Positions 24,344 through 37,583 of a stretch of DNA of 64,000 nt are shown in pieces. Below the pieces are notes generated by a model that was not told where the DNA came from, made no database searches, and saw only the letters and a program-made list of their open reading frames with translations. Every line of letters starts with the position of its first letter. Within the stretch, counting starts at the first letter, position 1. The DNA lies in assembly GCF_003286085.1 (NCBI RefSeq), contig NW_020825343.1:558001-622000 (forward strand), in the 5' to 3' direction. Source of the DNA: Drosophila persimilis. Lineage: Eukaryota; Arthropoda; Insecta; Diptera; Drosophilidae. The position numbers were made by a program, and so were the translations under genes.

Positions 24344-24599
24344 AACATACTCCTTCAATGTCATTTGGATTTTACATCTTCCATAGACATATACGGACGG
24401 ACGACAAGTCGTTAGGCCGAGCCGGGCACTCAGAGAGAGCCCAGTGCCTCTTTATGCATCAGCGAGCACACAAAAGTGGAAGAGGACGAAGAGGACCACC
24501 TCCGGGCCCTCTACCCTCTTGACATGGTCGATATTTATGCGAAAATCAAGCGATAAATCTAAATTATATGCCAGTGCTAAAGCTAAATGCCATGGCAGA

Positions 24600-24648
24600 A
24601 GGAGGAGCAGGAGCAGGAGCAGGAGCAGGAGGAGGAGCAGAAGGAGGC
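24600..24648. repeat. GGAGCA array
   Basis: About seven GGAGCA/GGAGGA units. Confidence 0.8.
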
Positions 24649-25042
24649 ATCATGTGTTGGCCATGACTTGGCTCCTGATCCCAGATCTCTGCTCCCCTCT
24701 CCAGCTTCTGTGGCCCTCAAAATGAGCTGCAAATATGTGGGGGATATGAGATGCCATTGTTATGATGATTACGCATCTTGCGAATGAATGGCCCACTTTT
24801 CTGTTCGGGCTAATTAAAAACCAAATGAGAGTCGATGCTGATAGATTTTGATTATCATATAATTAGGGGAAAGTTTCTTGTGTTCCACTACATTTGTCAT
24901 CATCCATCAGGAGCGCCGGCGGTGGCGAGAGAAAGGTCGCAGAATACTTTTCCAAATGCCTGTCAAAAGTTCGGAACAGAACAGAGCCGAGCTGAACCGA
25001 AACTGAATGTCCTGTCATACATGTCGCAAAATTTCATTACAA

Positions 25043-25073
25043 CTGCTGCTGCTGCCGCTGCTGCTGCTGCTGC
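25043..25073. repeat. CTG triplet array
   Basis: Ten CTG triplets with one CCG variant. Confidence 0.85.
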
Positions 25074-25209
25074 CTCCTTTATTCCTGCTGTGTCGTCAAG
25101 TTTTCGTCTGCTGTCAGCCCGAGGGTCAGAGGGCACATCAACAGCATCAGCAGAAACTCTCTTGTGGTCGAAAATTAATGAAAATTTCATAAACTGACGG
25201 CGGTGCCTA

Positions 25210-25249
25210 CTATCCTATCCTATCCTATCCTATCCTATCCCATCCTATC
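25210..25249. repeat. TATCC pentanucleotide array
   Basis: Eight near-perfect TATCC units. Confidence 0.9.
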
Positions 25250-25349
25250 TCAGGGACTTGAGCCCGGGCTCACGACCAGAAGCCATCGCAATGTTTGTGG
25301 TTTGCCATCATAACTTAATTAACAGCCAGATCCACATGCACAGGCCCAT

Positions 25350-25740
25350 TCCCGTTCCCGCCCCCGTTCCAGCCCCCGCTTCGTCCCCGCACCACAGACT
25401 AATTTCAATCCACCCCCCAATCCAGGCCAGCCCGGTCCATCTTTTCATCGGAGATGTGAGCGTGATAGATACTGGGAATGAGTCCTTGTCATCCCTGCTT
25501 TGCATCTAACCCATCCGGGGCTGATCAAGTTATAAATAGTATTTCATATTTCACTACCAACGCTCGACCCAAAGAACTATGTCAAAGTAGCATATGTTAA
25601 GCCCGGAAAATAGAGGCCAGGAAGCGGCAACACCAACACCAACACCAACCGGCAACCCTTTCAGCCCTTCGGGGGACACGGGAAAAACTTAAGGGCGGCA
25701 CCGGCACCGGCGACGGCAACGGCGACGGCACCAGCTCGGC
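25350..25740. repeat. Group of short arrays: CCCGTTC, CACCAA, GGCGAC
   Basis: CCCGTTCC-type units at about 25349-25380, CACCAA units at about 25630-25649, and GGCACC/GGCGAC units at about 25695-25732. Confidence 0.75.
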
Positions 25741-25940
25741 AACACAGCTCCCGAACGAACACGTACTCATAATAATATTTCACTTTGGTCCCGTCCCGAC
25801 CCAAGCTCAACCCCCTCTTCCCCGTCAACCAGTGGGTCTACGTCTCCATCACCGTCTCCGGCCTGTGTTGCTTCTGATAAATTGGCGACAGCGTATAAAT
25901 TAAGAAATTGTACACTAATTGCGTAAAAAACTTGTTGTTG

Positions 25941-26211
25941 GCGCATACTTTCAAGCGGTTTTTCAATGCCACCACAAGAAAGAGTGAACGGGGGCGTGGC
26001 CGTGGGCGAGTGCGGGATGTGGGATGTAGGATGCGGAATAGGAAAGGGGCAAAGTGCGTGAAAGTGTTGCCGCATTGTAAAAAGTTTTATTTATCGATTT
26101 TGTTTTGCGACCCGCAGCAACCAAATAACCTCCACTCTCTACTCACTGGCTTTCAACCCATTTCAATTCCAATTTTATGTTGTATCAAAAAATTTTAAAG
26201 CATACTTTTTG
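25941..26211 (+). promoter_or_regulatory. Pair of GCATACTT words 257 bp apart
   Basis: GCATACTT occurs at 25943 and 26200 in the same orientation. The second is followed by TTTTGG, as in strong Su(Hw) sites, but both miss the consensus at the 5' flank. Confidence 0.25.
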
Positions 26212-26458
26212 GCGTTTGGCAGCCACCGCCAAGGAGGGGCACGGAATGGAGGGAATGCTCGTGAAAGTAGTAGTATGGGCATGAAGCCGGCAGCGTCATC
26301 ATCATCTGTGTGTTGCTTTTGCTTTTGAAGTTTGCACAACACAAAAACCGCAAAATCTAATTAACGGGGCGCTTGGTCTTGGTCTTGCCATTGTCGAAGG
26401 AGGCAGGGGCCAACAGGGATGGGGGCAAGGAGCTGCGGGGTAGGAGGTAGTTTCCATG

Positions 26459-26467
26459 AGGTGGCGC
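26459..26467 (+). promoter_or_regulatory. dCTCF-like core
   Basis: AGGTGGCGC matches the core of the Drosophila CTCF motif. It lies 259 bp from a GCATACTT word at 26200. A single short match is weak evidence. Confidence 0.2.
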
Positions 26468-26699
26468 GGTTAGCGCGGGTTTTCTTTGCTGTTCCTGGCA
26501 TCTGGCTGCGGGGGTTTTCTTCCTTATTTTCTTATTTCAGCCGGTGGAACAGAGAACAGCAGAATCGAAAGAAAACCCAAAAAGCATTTAAGAAATGGAA
26601 AGTGTTTTCCAGGCAGGTGACAACGCAGCCCTTTTACCGGCAACAACAATTTGACAAGCCACAAGGATCGAAGTCAGATGGGGAGAAATGGGATGGATG

Positions 26700-27060
26700 T
26701 TAGAGGATTATCCCTCTCGGCATCAGAAATATCAGATTCACATTAAGAGAACTGAAGCTCTTCTTAATCAGCCGACAATTTGAGTTTATTTTATTCTGTG
26801 TCTGCTGGGAAATTAATGATATTATATACAAATCTTGACCAATGGCTTCGGAACTTGAGCTTATTTTAAACGCTTAAGACCATTTTCAATCAGTTTCCTA
26901 TGACTCTGATGACTTTTTCCACAATATGGCAATCTTTTGTATATTACTGTATATCGTTTATCTCTTATCACATCGTTCTCCCCATTTCTTTCCCATTAAT
27001 TTCACTTGGGTGAGTTCGCCCATCTTCTGCCACGCTCAACAGCTGTGTCAACTTTAAGTA
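26700..27060. other. Quiet AT-rich block
   Basis: Unique AT-rich sequence with no repeat array and no coding or splice signal that stands out. Confidence 0.4.
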
Positions 27061-27171
27061 TCATTTAAAGTATTTGGTTTGTTTGTCAATCTTGTTTTAC
27101 ATACATCATGGAAGATTCTGGCATCCCCTCTCGACTTATCTCCTTCATCTCTCACTCTCCTTTTCTGTCTC

Positions 27172-27320
27172 CCTCTCTCTCTCTCTCTCTAGCTCTGTCG
27201 CCGTACGCTCTATCTGGATTGACAGACCTCAGTTAGTGTCATCATAATCATTTTGTCATTAATATGTCTGACTGGCCACACAGCGCGTCGTCGTTGTCGT
27301 CGTCGTCGCCGTCGTCGACG
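27172..27320. repeat. CT tract and GTC triplets
   Basis: A CT run at 27172-27191, and CGTCGTCGT-type triplets at about 27286-27320. Confidence 0.8.
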
Positions 27321-27758
27321 AGGTCCTGTCGCTCCTCCTCGAACTATAACCATCCTCTCACCCCCACCATCTGGTAGTCTCATAATCAGCGGTTTGCTTT
27401 TTGTTGTGTTCATTTTGTGTTCGACCCCCTTAGCCTCCTCTTTGTCGCTTTGTATCTTTGTCTCTTTTTCTCTCCACCGTCTCCTCTTTTTGTTGGAGCC
27501 AATCCATTGAATTATATGGATTTTTGCTTGAATAAAATATATACGTACACACTCTTACATTCGTAGATCCCACACCCACACCCTAGCCCAACATTTCCGT
27601 ATTTTTATTTGTCTTCTATTCGCTCTCTTTCGCACAGACTTGCTACTTTCTATCTCTTTCGCTCGCTATCCCTCGCCGTGGCGTGTGTTGGGTTTTGTTT
27701 TGGCCATATATCGCAGCATTCAGAAATATTTTTGCTGCTTTCTCGGCTCTGTGATTGA

Positions 27759-27789
<31 letters not shown>

Positions 27790-27790
27790 T
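27759..27790. repeat. GTTGCC hexanucleotide array
   Basis: Five GTTGCC units (GGCAAC on the other strand). Confidence 0.9.
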
Positions 27791-28022
27791 TGGCTACCAC
27801 CAGGCTACTGAGATCCCTACAGATTCCCTTTTGGGGGACCCTACTCGCACTTACCCCCCAGCCACCCCACTCTCCCTGTTATTGTTTGGGCAAATCATCT
27901 GGGCGGCACCCGAAAGCCTGAGTCAAGCATTCACAGCATTTTCGCTCTGCCCTTCGGGTTTCGCTTCTCCTACAATGTGCCCCACTCCTCACATAGACAT
28001 GTACTCCTTCCTGTACAGATGA

Positions 28023-28044
28023 ATATACTATATGTATAGTATAT
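28023..28044. repeat. AT-rich hairpin with 10-bp arms
   Basis: Arms ATATACTATA and TATAGTATAT are perfect inverted repeats separated by TG. It could extrude as a cruciform. No gene adjoins it. Confidence 0.7.
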
Positions 28045-29130
28045 AGATATGTATATGTGCAGGAAAAGTACTCCTAGGCCCTTATATAAGTACGTTCCCT
28101 CGTGTGCCCCCCCTGTTTGTGTCTGTGTCTGTGTCTGCGCCAGTGTCCGTGTGGTGCCATCTCTCCATGCATTTTGACATACTTATGTCGTTTCATGTTT
28201 TTGCTGATTTTGCACAAACAAAAAAAAGATGAGGGGCAAAAGAAATCAGTGGCAAAAAGAAAAGTTTGCCTTACTTTGTTCCTCTTTTTTCTCCGTCCGT
28301 TTTTTGTTTGTTTGTTCATTGGTTCTCTTTCGGAAAAGCCTCTCTTAAGTGGTCCTGGAAGGCGGGCCTGGAAAGTGCGCATGTGTTGTAGCCATGGCAG
28401 TGAATTCGCCCTGTGCCCAAAGAGATTAAGCTACAGCGAATTGCGTCGTGTTCGGAGGAGAGCGTATAAGGAAATTTCCCTTTTGGGAATTTTCCTGAAA
28501 GCAGATGATTGAAAAGATGATTGAAAAAGAAGGATGATTGACTTATTTTCTTTTCTTTTCTTCGATTTATTTCCCTCTGACTTCGCTTGGGATATTTCCC
28601 CTTAGATTCTCAGCTTGAATTGGCCTTACCTTACCCCTACTGGAACTGGAATGGCTTGCCCCTCTACCACCCACTCTCTTTGATTTTTTTTTTTACTTTG
28701 ATTTGTTTTCTTACTTTGGCCAGATTTGGTTGAACTTAGCTTTGACTTTTGGCAATTTCAGTTTTCCTTATCAAAAATATATGAAATCGTGGAGAGCAGT
28801 CGAACAGTTGAATCTGTTTAGGAGCTGAACTCCTCATAAATAAATATTTCAAATGGCAGCAACAAGAACAATTGCACGCACCAGCGCCTGCAACCCGACC
28901 ACACTCCAGCGTCTATAAATAGTTGCGTTTTTTGTGTTGTTTACACTAGAAGGCTGCCTAATGATTGGCATTGACTGCAGAAGAGTGGCACAGTGCATGG
29001 GACACGGGGCATGGGGAGGGAGTGCAGCAGATGGGTAATAGGAGCGGGGGAACGTGCCGCGATGCGTGCCAGATACAAAGCAGTGAGCTACTCGTATATG
29101 AGCCAGCGAGCGGCAGCTAATTATTCTAAT

Positions 29131-29168
29131 CAGCAGCAGTGGCAGTGGCAGTGGCAGGCAGGCAGGCA
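29131..29168. repeat. GGCAGT/GGCA array
   Basis: CAG triplets pass into GGCAGT hexamers and then GGCA tetramers. Confidence 0.85.
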
Positions 29169-30294
29169 ACTGGGGAAGGCAAGAGCAATTGAACTGCTGT
29201 TGACCCCAGATGCAGATGCGGATGAAAGAAAGAAATGGAAATACATATGTGTGCGGGGAGAAAGAGAGGGAGTGAGGGAGAGAGGGAGAGAGGTGCCACC
29301 ATATGGTTGTGGTTGCAGCAAGGCAAGCGAATGTATCTGGCAGATACTTTTAGCACACTCTAATCACAACAAGGCAAACAGTATTTGACGTATTTTGTGT
29401 AACAAAGTGGCGGATGTCCTTTTTTGAAGTATCTCCCCCTGCCTCTGCCTCTCCCGCCCCGTTTACTTTCTCCTATTCTCCTCCTCTGTTGACGCAGGTA
29501 GGCCACGAGAGGAATGCGTTGAACGAAGCGTGAAATATGTGAAACAAAGCGGCAAATGAGCCATGAGATGGATGGTTGAAGTGAAGGAAGATACCACACC
29601 AATTAGTTATAGATCAGCATGTTTTTTGAAGCCATAAACTCCCATATTTCTAAATAACAACCAATCGAATTAGCCGCGAAATCCGTTTGCCAGCAGTAAT
29701 TTAGCGTATCTGTCACATGCAACTCAATATTTGGCCACTCAATATTTGATTATGGCCAGTGAAATGCGATACAGCCTCTTCTCTTTTCTGTGGACCTCCA
29801 CAAACGGCTACCTGGTCGGGTCACGCACAGCCCCAAAAAATCAATGCAAATAACAAATGACCAAACAAAACCTCTGAAAAGAGGAGAGGCAAGAGCCCCT
29901 CCCCGCTGGGGGCTACAAATCATCATCTGACGATGCGTCACGTCAATAACGAAATGCAGTTGAAAAATTGTTAAAATTGAATTACAGTTGCAAAACGCTG
30001 AATCCTGAAAGAGCAGACACTGCCACGCCCATAAACCCATACACTCAGACCTAGGCATCGAGCCAAAGCCAGAACCAGAACCAGATACATGGAGAGGATG
30101 ATATGGAGGGGGGGGGGACAGAAAAAAGTCAACGCATATGAAAAACGACAGAAGGAGGCGCCTTTTTTTGTCGAGGCAGGGAGTCACATCTGCATATCCT
30201 TCAGCAAATAGACAACAAATTGCAATGTGATATACAGTTGAGTTGATGGCCACGTTGTCCTGGTTCTGTCCCTGTGTCCTGCTTGCAGCTCCGC

Positions 30295-30480
30295 GTTCCT
30301 GCTCCTGCTCCTGCCGCTGCCGCTGCTGCTGCTGCTGTTGGACAGCGGTGAAAATTGATAAAATGATATTGATGAATTGCACATGGCAATGAAAGTCGAG
30401 GGATGGCGGCAGCCAGCGGCCAGCGGCAGGGAAATTGCATCAGGCATCAGACATCAGGCATCAGGCATCGGGCATCGGGC
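30295..30480. repeat. CTG-type and GGCATCA arrays
   Basis: CTCCTG/CTGCCG/CTG units at about 30298-30339, and GGCATCA/GGCATCG heptamers at about 30436-30480. Confidence 0.8.
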
Positions 30481-30719
30481 CTTCAGCAGCCTCCACGTCC
30501 GATGATGATGAAAAATTAGCTTCAGGCTTCATCGACGGCGGCTTCTTCGCTTCTCCAGAGATGCGTGAGTGCGCAAATAGTTAGCGCCTCCAGGGCAGGC
30601 AATACTTCAGGGGAACTGAGCAAGATTAATGAAGGGATTCGGCCTGGGGGCTGGTCGATAAGGGGAGAGCGCACGAAAACAGGTAGCGTCCAGTGCACTT
30701 AGAAATCGAGCCAAGCACT

Positions 30720-31140
30720 TTAAAGGTAAACATTCACACATGTATCGGTGGCCTTACAAACATTCGAAATAGATCTTACCAGAAGAAAGCAAACCATATA
30801 TCCATATGGGCTAATCATAGTCGAAAAATAGGTGACCTAAGGAGATTAGAGTAAGTTAAGGTACGTTCTCATTACATCAACAAGTTCTCCATATAAATAG
30901 TTCTCCAATAAGTGATCGGTCTATTCATAAAAGACGATATGTCGGTTTGCTCTATGGTGTCGCAGATTTCTTTCGTTTGTGCGTAAAAAGCTTTAGCAGA
31001 TCTCTCTACTTTTCTACTGCTAGAGAGCAACCCATTTTATGAATAGTAAATGATATACGATCGATCCTTGGCCAATTTCGATACTCCCTTCACTGCTTGA
31101 CCTCTTTCTTCGATTCGTACATAAATCTTCAATATCTTGT
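30720..31140. other. Quiet block
   Basis: About 400 bp of unique sequence. I see no array, exon or RNA gene in it. Confidence 0.4.
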
Positions 31141-31543
31141 CTCAAGCCAACCTTCATTTTGTGCTGTCCACTTTCTCGACTCTATTTATAGGCCCTCTCA
31201 TTCGTTCTGTCTCTGCCACTCGAACATTTAAGCATTCATTTGAATTTATTGCCATTTCCATTCCATTTGTTTGAGGCAGTCGCTTGCCACAGCATTTCAT
31301 ATTATAGTTTCCTTCATCACATTTGTTTTCGGTGGTGGGGTGTCGGGGCGGAAAAGGATATTTTTCACCTGGACAACCACACAGCGGGGCAGAGGGGGTG
31401 GAAGGGTGATGGGGGGCGTGCGGTACTTCCCTTTGTCTACACAAAAATTTATAAGCGCCTTGCGATGTTTTGTTGTTATTTAAGACAAAACCCCAAAACG
31501 CAATTCGTGTAGTTTGCTATACAATAAATAAAACAAGAGCTTC

Positions 31544-31547
<4 letters not shown>

Positions 31548-31575
<28 letters not shown>
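31548..31575. repeat. CT microsatellite
   Basis: Fourteen uninterrupted CT units. Confidence 0.9.
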
Positions 31576-31578
<3 letters not shown>

Positions 31579-34062
31579 AACTACCCCTTCCCTTCTGCTC
31601 TATACCTATACTCCATCTCCTTCTCTCTGGCTGTGTGTTCAGTTTATATAAACTTAGATAACAAACAGCTTGGTTATTTATTTTTCTTAATATTAACGTC
31701 AACATTCAGCGCACATGTTGCACGCATAGAATGCCACCCGCTGCTTGGGGCTCAGACACAGACATAGATAAAGTCATTTACACAAACACACAAAGACATA
31801 CACATGCACACGCACACAGGCAGACACAGATACAGATACTGTGACTCTTGTAATATTTGTTGCCATCTTACAGGCGATGGGCAGTAGGGCGTAGGAGGAT
31901 TGAAGGCGGATGGGGATGGCGGCGAGGTGTGCAAGTAAATCACATCAACAACATTGCTTAAATTTATAACTGTATATCGGGCTGTATCTTATGAGAGGGG
32001 AGGGGGAGTGCGGTGTAGGAGGGGCGAATAAGAACGCGTGTGCTTGTGTATTTATGTTGGCTTCTTCCACCCACTTAGGCATGGTTATTCCCGACTTTAT
32101 TAAGCCAAAACACGTTGCATAGCTGCTAAGCACGCTCAAATAAATGTATGTGCGAGCATACGAAAGAGAGTCAAATCAGTTGGCTTAAACGGGAACAGGT
32201 AGCACGGGGAGGTGTTTCACAGAGGAAAGAGTGAAAGGAACTACAAGTGGAAAACAATGGTAGGATTGAAGTAAATGAAGTCCACCTGTGAAGGTAATTT
32301 AAAGAAGAGAACCCATAAAGAGCTCAAAGCAACACAAAATAAAAGCTGAGACGATATAGAAGAGACTGGAAAGTAAGTAAAAACATGCATAGAAGAGAGG
32401 TACGAGTATAAGTAACTTGCCAACATTAACGTAGCAGGAATAAAAGTAAATATTTGAAAATAGCACCTTTTACGTCCCAGGAAATAATTCACAACCTTTC
32501 TCTGCCCCGAAAAAATATTCGAATAAATCAAAAGGCGACATTCAAAGCACATTGTGCTGGCTTCGCACAAATTGCTACGATCCCTGGCCAAGTCACAACA
32601 GGAAGATAAATAGAGGACCTGGGAGAACGGGAGAGCTGCTCCCAAACGACTATGAAAAGTGTGGCCACATTAGCAGCTAGCTATGGCCGCAGCGAAAATC
32701 CAAAGCCAAATGTACGGAATATTTTGATTAGCATCAAGAATGCAAAATGCACTTCTGTGGAAATATCTTTTGTCAACAGCTCTGCGAAACTCTTTCGAGG
32801 ACTCGTTCTTGAGTGAATTTGTAGGGAGAACTATTTGACAAGCGTTAATCAATCAGAAGCAGAGTGAAGTCTGGCAGAGATGTACATATGACAGCAGCCA
32901 AAACCTTTTTAATAATATTTCCCAACCATCCAGTCATCCCTCCCACTTAGACAGCCGACCCTCACCCACTGAGGCAGTCAGGCAGTCTGGCCGTCCGGCA
33001 GTCAGCGAAAGGCGGCTTCTTGTCAGAGGTAGAAAGCTAAAAACGATGGAAAGAACAAATGGAGGAGGCCAGAATTAGGATGGAGTCTTGGGGCAATACG
33101 AAGTGGAGATGCCCTGATAAGGGATCCCATACGATTGAAGGCATTGAAATAAATGAAAATCAATCAATGAAATACAAAATTGTAAAGAGTTTCATTAACT
33201 ATTGTTTCTTAAAAGATCTTCAAAAAAGAACCATAGCAGATGTACTGGACACTTAAGTGAGGGTATCAAATGTTGGAAAAATTTGGACATCAGAGCATTA
33301 GGCACGCACTCGCCAGGGATTTAAGAGGCATGGCTATGGGGGCCCCTCGGGCTGGTCAACGAGATGGAGGACGTTTCCAGATTGGATAGATGTGCGTCGA
33401 CTTCTTGGGCAGTTCACCTTAAGCTCGAGACTTTTGCGGGTCTAAGAAATTGCCAAATTTAATAAACTTAAAAGGGTGTGCATGTGTGGGTCTGTCTGTA
33501 TCTGTCAGATACTCACCCACGCACATACGCACACTGACGCAGTCAGTGTAATCAGCAACAACTTGAGTTGTCAATAAAATTGTGATTTCTTAGGACAGGA
33601 AGTGGTGATGGGGATAAGGGTAGGACGAAGGAAAACAGATTATTATATTGTTTGGATAGCCATAAAAATTGTAGCAAGAACCCACCTGCCGCCGCCGCCA
33701 CCGCCACCACCACCGCCACTGCCACGCATCCCATCCCTCTTAAAGAACCTTTTACACCTGTAGTCCAAGGCAGGAAAATGGTTTAAAAATTTATAGTAAT
33801 GCGCCTATGGCCAGGCAACACATTTCCGCAAGCAGCTGGCACACACATGGAAAGGCGGAGGAAGGCCGCAGGATAATAAAGGAAATTGCTGGGCAATTTC
33901 TGTGGGGCTCTGAAAGAGGCAGAGTCTGAGGCTGAGACTGTGGCGTTGTCTAATAAAACTAAGTGGAAGGTATCGTGTTGGCAGATAACCGAAAATTGAT
34001 ATTTAATGGGAGTTCTCTCATTTTTAAATTGACATTAAAATCCAGTGGAATCGCGGCAGGAC

Positions 34063-34140
34063 GGCAGATCCCTACTCGTCCTGCGCCCCCTTATATATAT
34101 AAGGAGTTCATAATGCCCCCGCGTAGTCCCTGGATCTGCC
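34063..34140. repeat. Nested inverted repeat around a 16-bp palindrome
   Basis: GGCAGATCC at 34063-34071 is repeated inverted as GGATCTGCC at 34132-34140. Inside lies the perfect palindrome CCTTATATATATAAGG at 34089-34104. The two centres are about 5 bp apart. I see no target-site duplication, so a miniature transposon is not supported. Confidence 0.6.
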
Positions 34141-35221
34141 TTTATATCTGGCCTATATTCCTATTCCTCTACGTCAAAGTCAAGAGAGTCTGACAGAGTT
34201 ACGCGTGGCAAACCATGTAAATCAATCAGTTCGGCCTGTCCCCTGCATCCCTCTCCTTATGTAAGCATATCTTCCCCACAGTGACGTATGGGATGTACGT
34301 CATGCATCATTGATGTAGAAAATGTTTTAATGCTATTATTGGAACAGCACGGAAGGGCTCTCATGTCTTGCCACGAGGACTGCCTGCCTGCTGGTGACAG
34401 TTCCGTTTTATTGAATTTTATTTGCGGAAGGGTTGCGCAACAGGCACATGGATTGGGACGCACATGATGAAAGGATGCAATACTCTTTTGAAGATGATCA
34501 GGTTTGGACTATCTTCTATATATGTATGTACATATATGTATTTACCTATCCTCCAACCTAAAAGTTCCATCTGTTCTTCCTCCCTTAGAGGGATTCCTTA
34601 GCTCTTTCTATACACTTTCCCCTATTCTTCTAGTTTCAGCAATAAAGTATTTCTTCATCTTTTGTACTTTCTCTTCGGGCAACAAACAGGCGACTTAAGT
34701 GTGCTTTCCAAAGAAGCAAGGGTCCGTCCCTTTTCCCCCGTACAACCAACCCACTCGAATTTTTGGGTGCGTGCTGGAAAAGTTTTTTCTTCTTTCTGTT
34801 TTGGGATGGAGCAAAGTTTTTGGGATGCTTCCCAAACAAGGCTCACCAACAACAATGAGAAATATTGATACTAAAATATAAAATCTTCCTGTGGTGGAGG
34901 GCGGCTCTAGGGGTGTTCCTGGGTCTATAAGGTAGACAAAGTACAAATATGAAAATTCAAGGAGAGCGAAGCAGAAAAGAGCGAGCGCCACTCATGTGGA
35001 CACTTTGACATACAAATTTACAAGTTTGTTGTTACTTTTTCGTAGATCCCCAAATACAGAAAACACTTGAAAGCGATTTCGCTCTCGCTCTCTCTTTCTC
35101 TGTATCTTTCCTATCTCCCTCTCTCCAAGTTTCTTTAGCTACGTTGCCCTCTCTGTTTTTCTTTGGGGTCTTCTCCGCTGTTTGTTGAGACCAAAAGTAT
35201 TGATGAACAGTTGTTTGTTGT

Positions 35222-35310
35222 TGTCGCCGGCAATGGCAATGGCAATGGCAGCAACTTATTAGAAAGTCCACACGTACACGAACACGCACACACACTCACA
35301 CACACACACG
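35222..35310. repeat. GGCAAT hexamers and CA tract
   Basis: Three GGCAAT units at about 35229-35250, and CA-rich sequence at about 35277-35309. Confidence 0.75.
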
Positions 35311-37549
35311 AAAACAATCAGGGGGTATAGCTGTATGAGTGTGTATGCGTGCAGAGTCAATAAAATAAACGCTGTATGTTTGCGGCAGAGAAAATGACTG
35401 TAAGAGGGAGAGGAGGGCTACACCCGCCCAAAAGTAGGCAACATATTAGGCATACATATCAAAGTTCCTTTCCTTTGGTGGAATGCGCTTCTGGGGTTAG
35501 GGAATTTCAGGGCATATGCAATGGCCAGCTCTGTATGTATATTGAAATCTGAAAGAATGCAACTATGTGCTACTTTTTCTCTGTAGTGGGAATAAAAGAT
35601 GTATGTCTAACAACTATGGTTGGAATTATAAAATTGGCTGAAAAACAAGATCTTGGGCAGTTCCCTCATCTTTCTCAATAATTTATTAATTCGTAAGAGC
35701 ATCCAAGCGTGTCTTTTGCCGTTCCCAATCTTTGGTTCCAACAATCGCCACTCATTTTTCGCAGTTTTTCCCAGAGCTGCCTCCTGTGATGCTCCTGCCC
35801 TGCCCTGACCCGCCCCTGTTGTTGCTGCCCTTGTTCGGTGGTGGTGGTGGTGTTGGCAACTTTCTGCAGTAAATGGTATTTATGTTGGTTTAGTAAACTT
35901 TGACGATAACGCTGAATGGTTCAGTAGGATGCAGCAGGAGACTCATTTCAAAGCAGAATGGGAAGTGAGGCTAGGACTGGAACTGGGACTGGGACTCGGA
36001 ATGAGGGAAGCAGACGGTCTGTGCATCGAACGTTGGTTGTTGCGTTGACGACCTCAACAACATCATGTAGAATTACGAGTATTTGAAAAGTTTTACAAGT
36101 AATTTATTTAGGCGCAAGTTTTTGAGACTCTTCTTTGGCAGAGAATGGAAGGGATAGCGATTGCTTGCGTGCGGATGATGGCACATCGACAGCTTTGGCC
36201 CTCCGAGCATGTGTTGCGGTTATGAGCAAACAAATATAAAAGTATCCCGCCGAAATGGCTTACAAGTACATCAAATTTTCATAAATTAGGCATGCATAAA
36301 TAAGGCAGTGCTGCGGAAAAACTTTTTTCGTTTTTTTTTTCTGGCCTTTCACTCACTCTGTAGCGCCCTGTACCGCCTGAACACGGATCGAGGTCGAGCT
36401 GTTTCATGAGTGTCATGAGCTGGCGAAAATTATGTAACGCATAATTCATCAAATAAAAGGGGGGTGGAAGAGAAGAGAAAGAGTGTGTGCAAATTGCAAC
36501 AAATTCTGTGCCAAAATTCAGTGAAATATGTCTGATCATCATCAGGGCCACGTCTCAATATGGCCAAATAGAAAAACTATAATGAAACGGGCGGCCAACA
36601 ACTGTCCACTCATGAAGCAGCCACCAATGAAGATGAAGATGTCCCGGGAAAACTTTTCCCCTTCCTTGCTGGCTAATGAAATGGCCGAGTCCGGGACAGA
36701 GATGGATGGATAAGTGGTTCGTTGAGGAGTTCAACCAGGGCCAAACGGAATGTTCTGCCTCATGAATTCGGAGAGGTGTAGGCGATTATTAGATGTTTGA
36801 CAGCTGGCAAAGATGGGGGTGATTCTCCACAAACTCCGGATGGACTCCGCCGGCGGGGCACATTTTTGTTTTTGTTTTGCCAAGATACGACGGACGACGA
36901 CAGTAAGGAGTGAAATTTAATGAAACTAAAACCAAGGAACCCTCCGTTGAGTCTTAGCCTTGGCCGTAAGTAAATAAACAGCTAACACACATATGTACTA
37001 GTATATGTTCGTGTATGTGCTTGGATCTTTCCATGTCTTACTGTCCCTCATATTAATTACAGTCCTTGGAAGTCAGCTGAGTTGCCCGCGGGCAACAAGG
37101 ATGCCTCGACTCAACTCAAAGTAATTAAAATTAAATCTCAAACTAATTATTATTGAACTTGGCTCGGATAAATCATCTCTCTCGCTCTCGCTCTTATTCT
37201 CTCCCTGTCTATCTTTCCGTGGGTTGCCCAGCGGTTATTTTCGGGGATTCCGATTCCAGACCAGATTTAATAATATTTTATCAAGGTTATCAAAAGGTTG
37301 GTATTAAAGCATACGCTCGTAGCAGAGCATCAAAATTTATGGTTTGGTAGTTTCTCTTGTCTCCCGACTGAATCATTAAGCGACATTTGTTTGCGCTTCA
37401 CTAATTACAACAACTATTAGAAAGAGATAGACAGAGCGAGAGAAACGGCAAGAATCAAAAAATTCGAACTGCAATCGCACCGAAAATAATATAATCTAAT
37501 TGGGAACACATGCTAAGAGATACAGAGAATCATAGATAGCAAGAGACAT

Positions 37550-37583
37550 GAGAGAGAGAGAGCGAGAGAGAGAGAGAGAGAGA
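37550..37583. repeat. GA microsatellite
   Basis: GA run with one GC interruption. Confidence 0.85.

Noticed and set aside
28023..28044. AT hairpin as a transcription terminator
   Set aside because: Intrinsic terminators of this kind are bacterial; no gene ends here.
28620..28640. GTAAGGTAAGG on the minus strand
   Set aside because: There is no pyrimidine tract in front, so it is not a fused splice site.
29464..29505. Plus-strand pyrimidine tract then GCAG|GTAGGC
   Set aside because: The acceptor is plausible but GTAGGC is a poor donor; a ratchet on the plus strand is not supported.
29750..30382. 210-codon minus frame with a glutamine run near the start
   Set aside because: The Q run comes from a CTG microsatellite read on the other strand; the rest shows no protein-like pattern.
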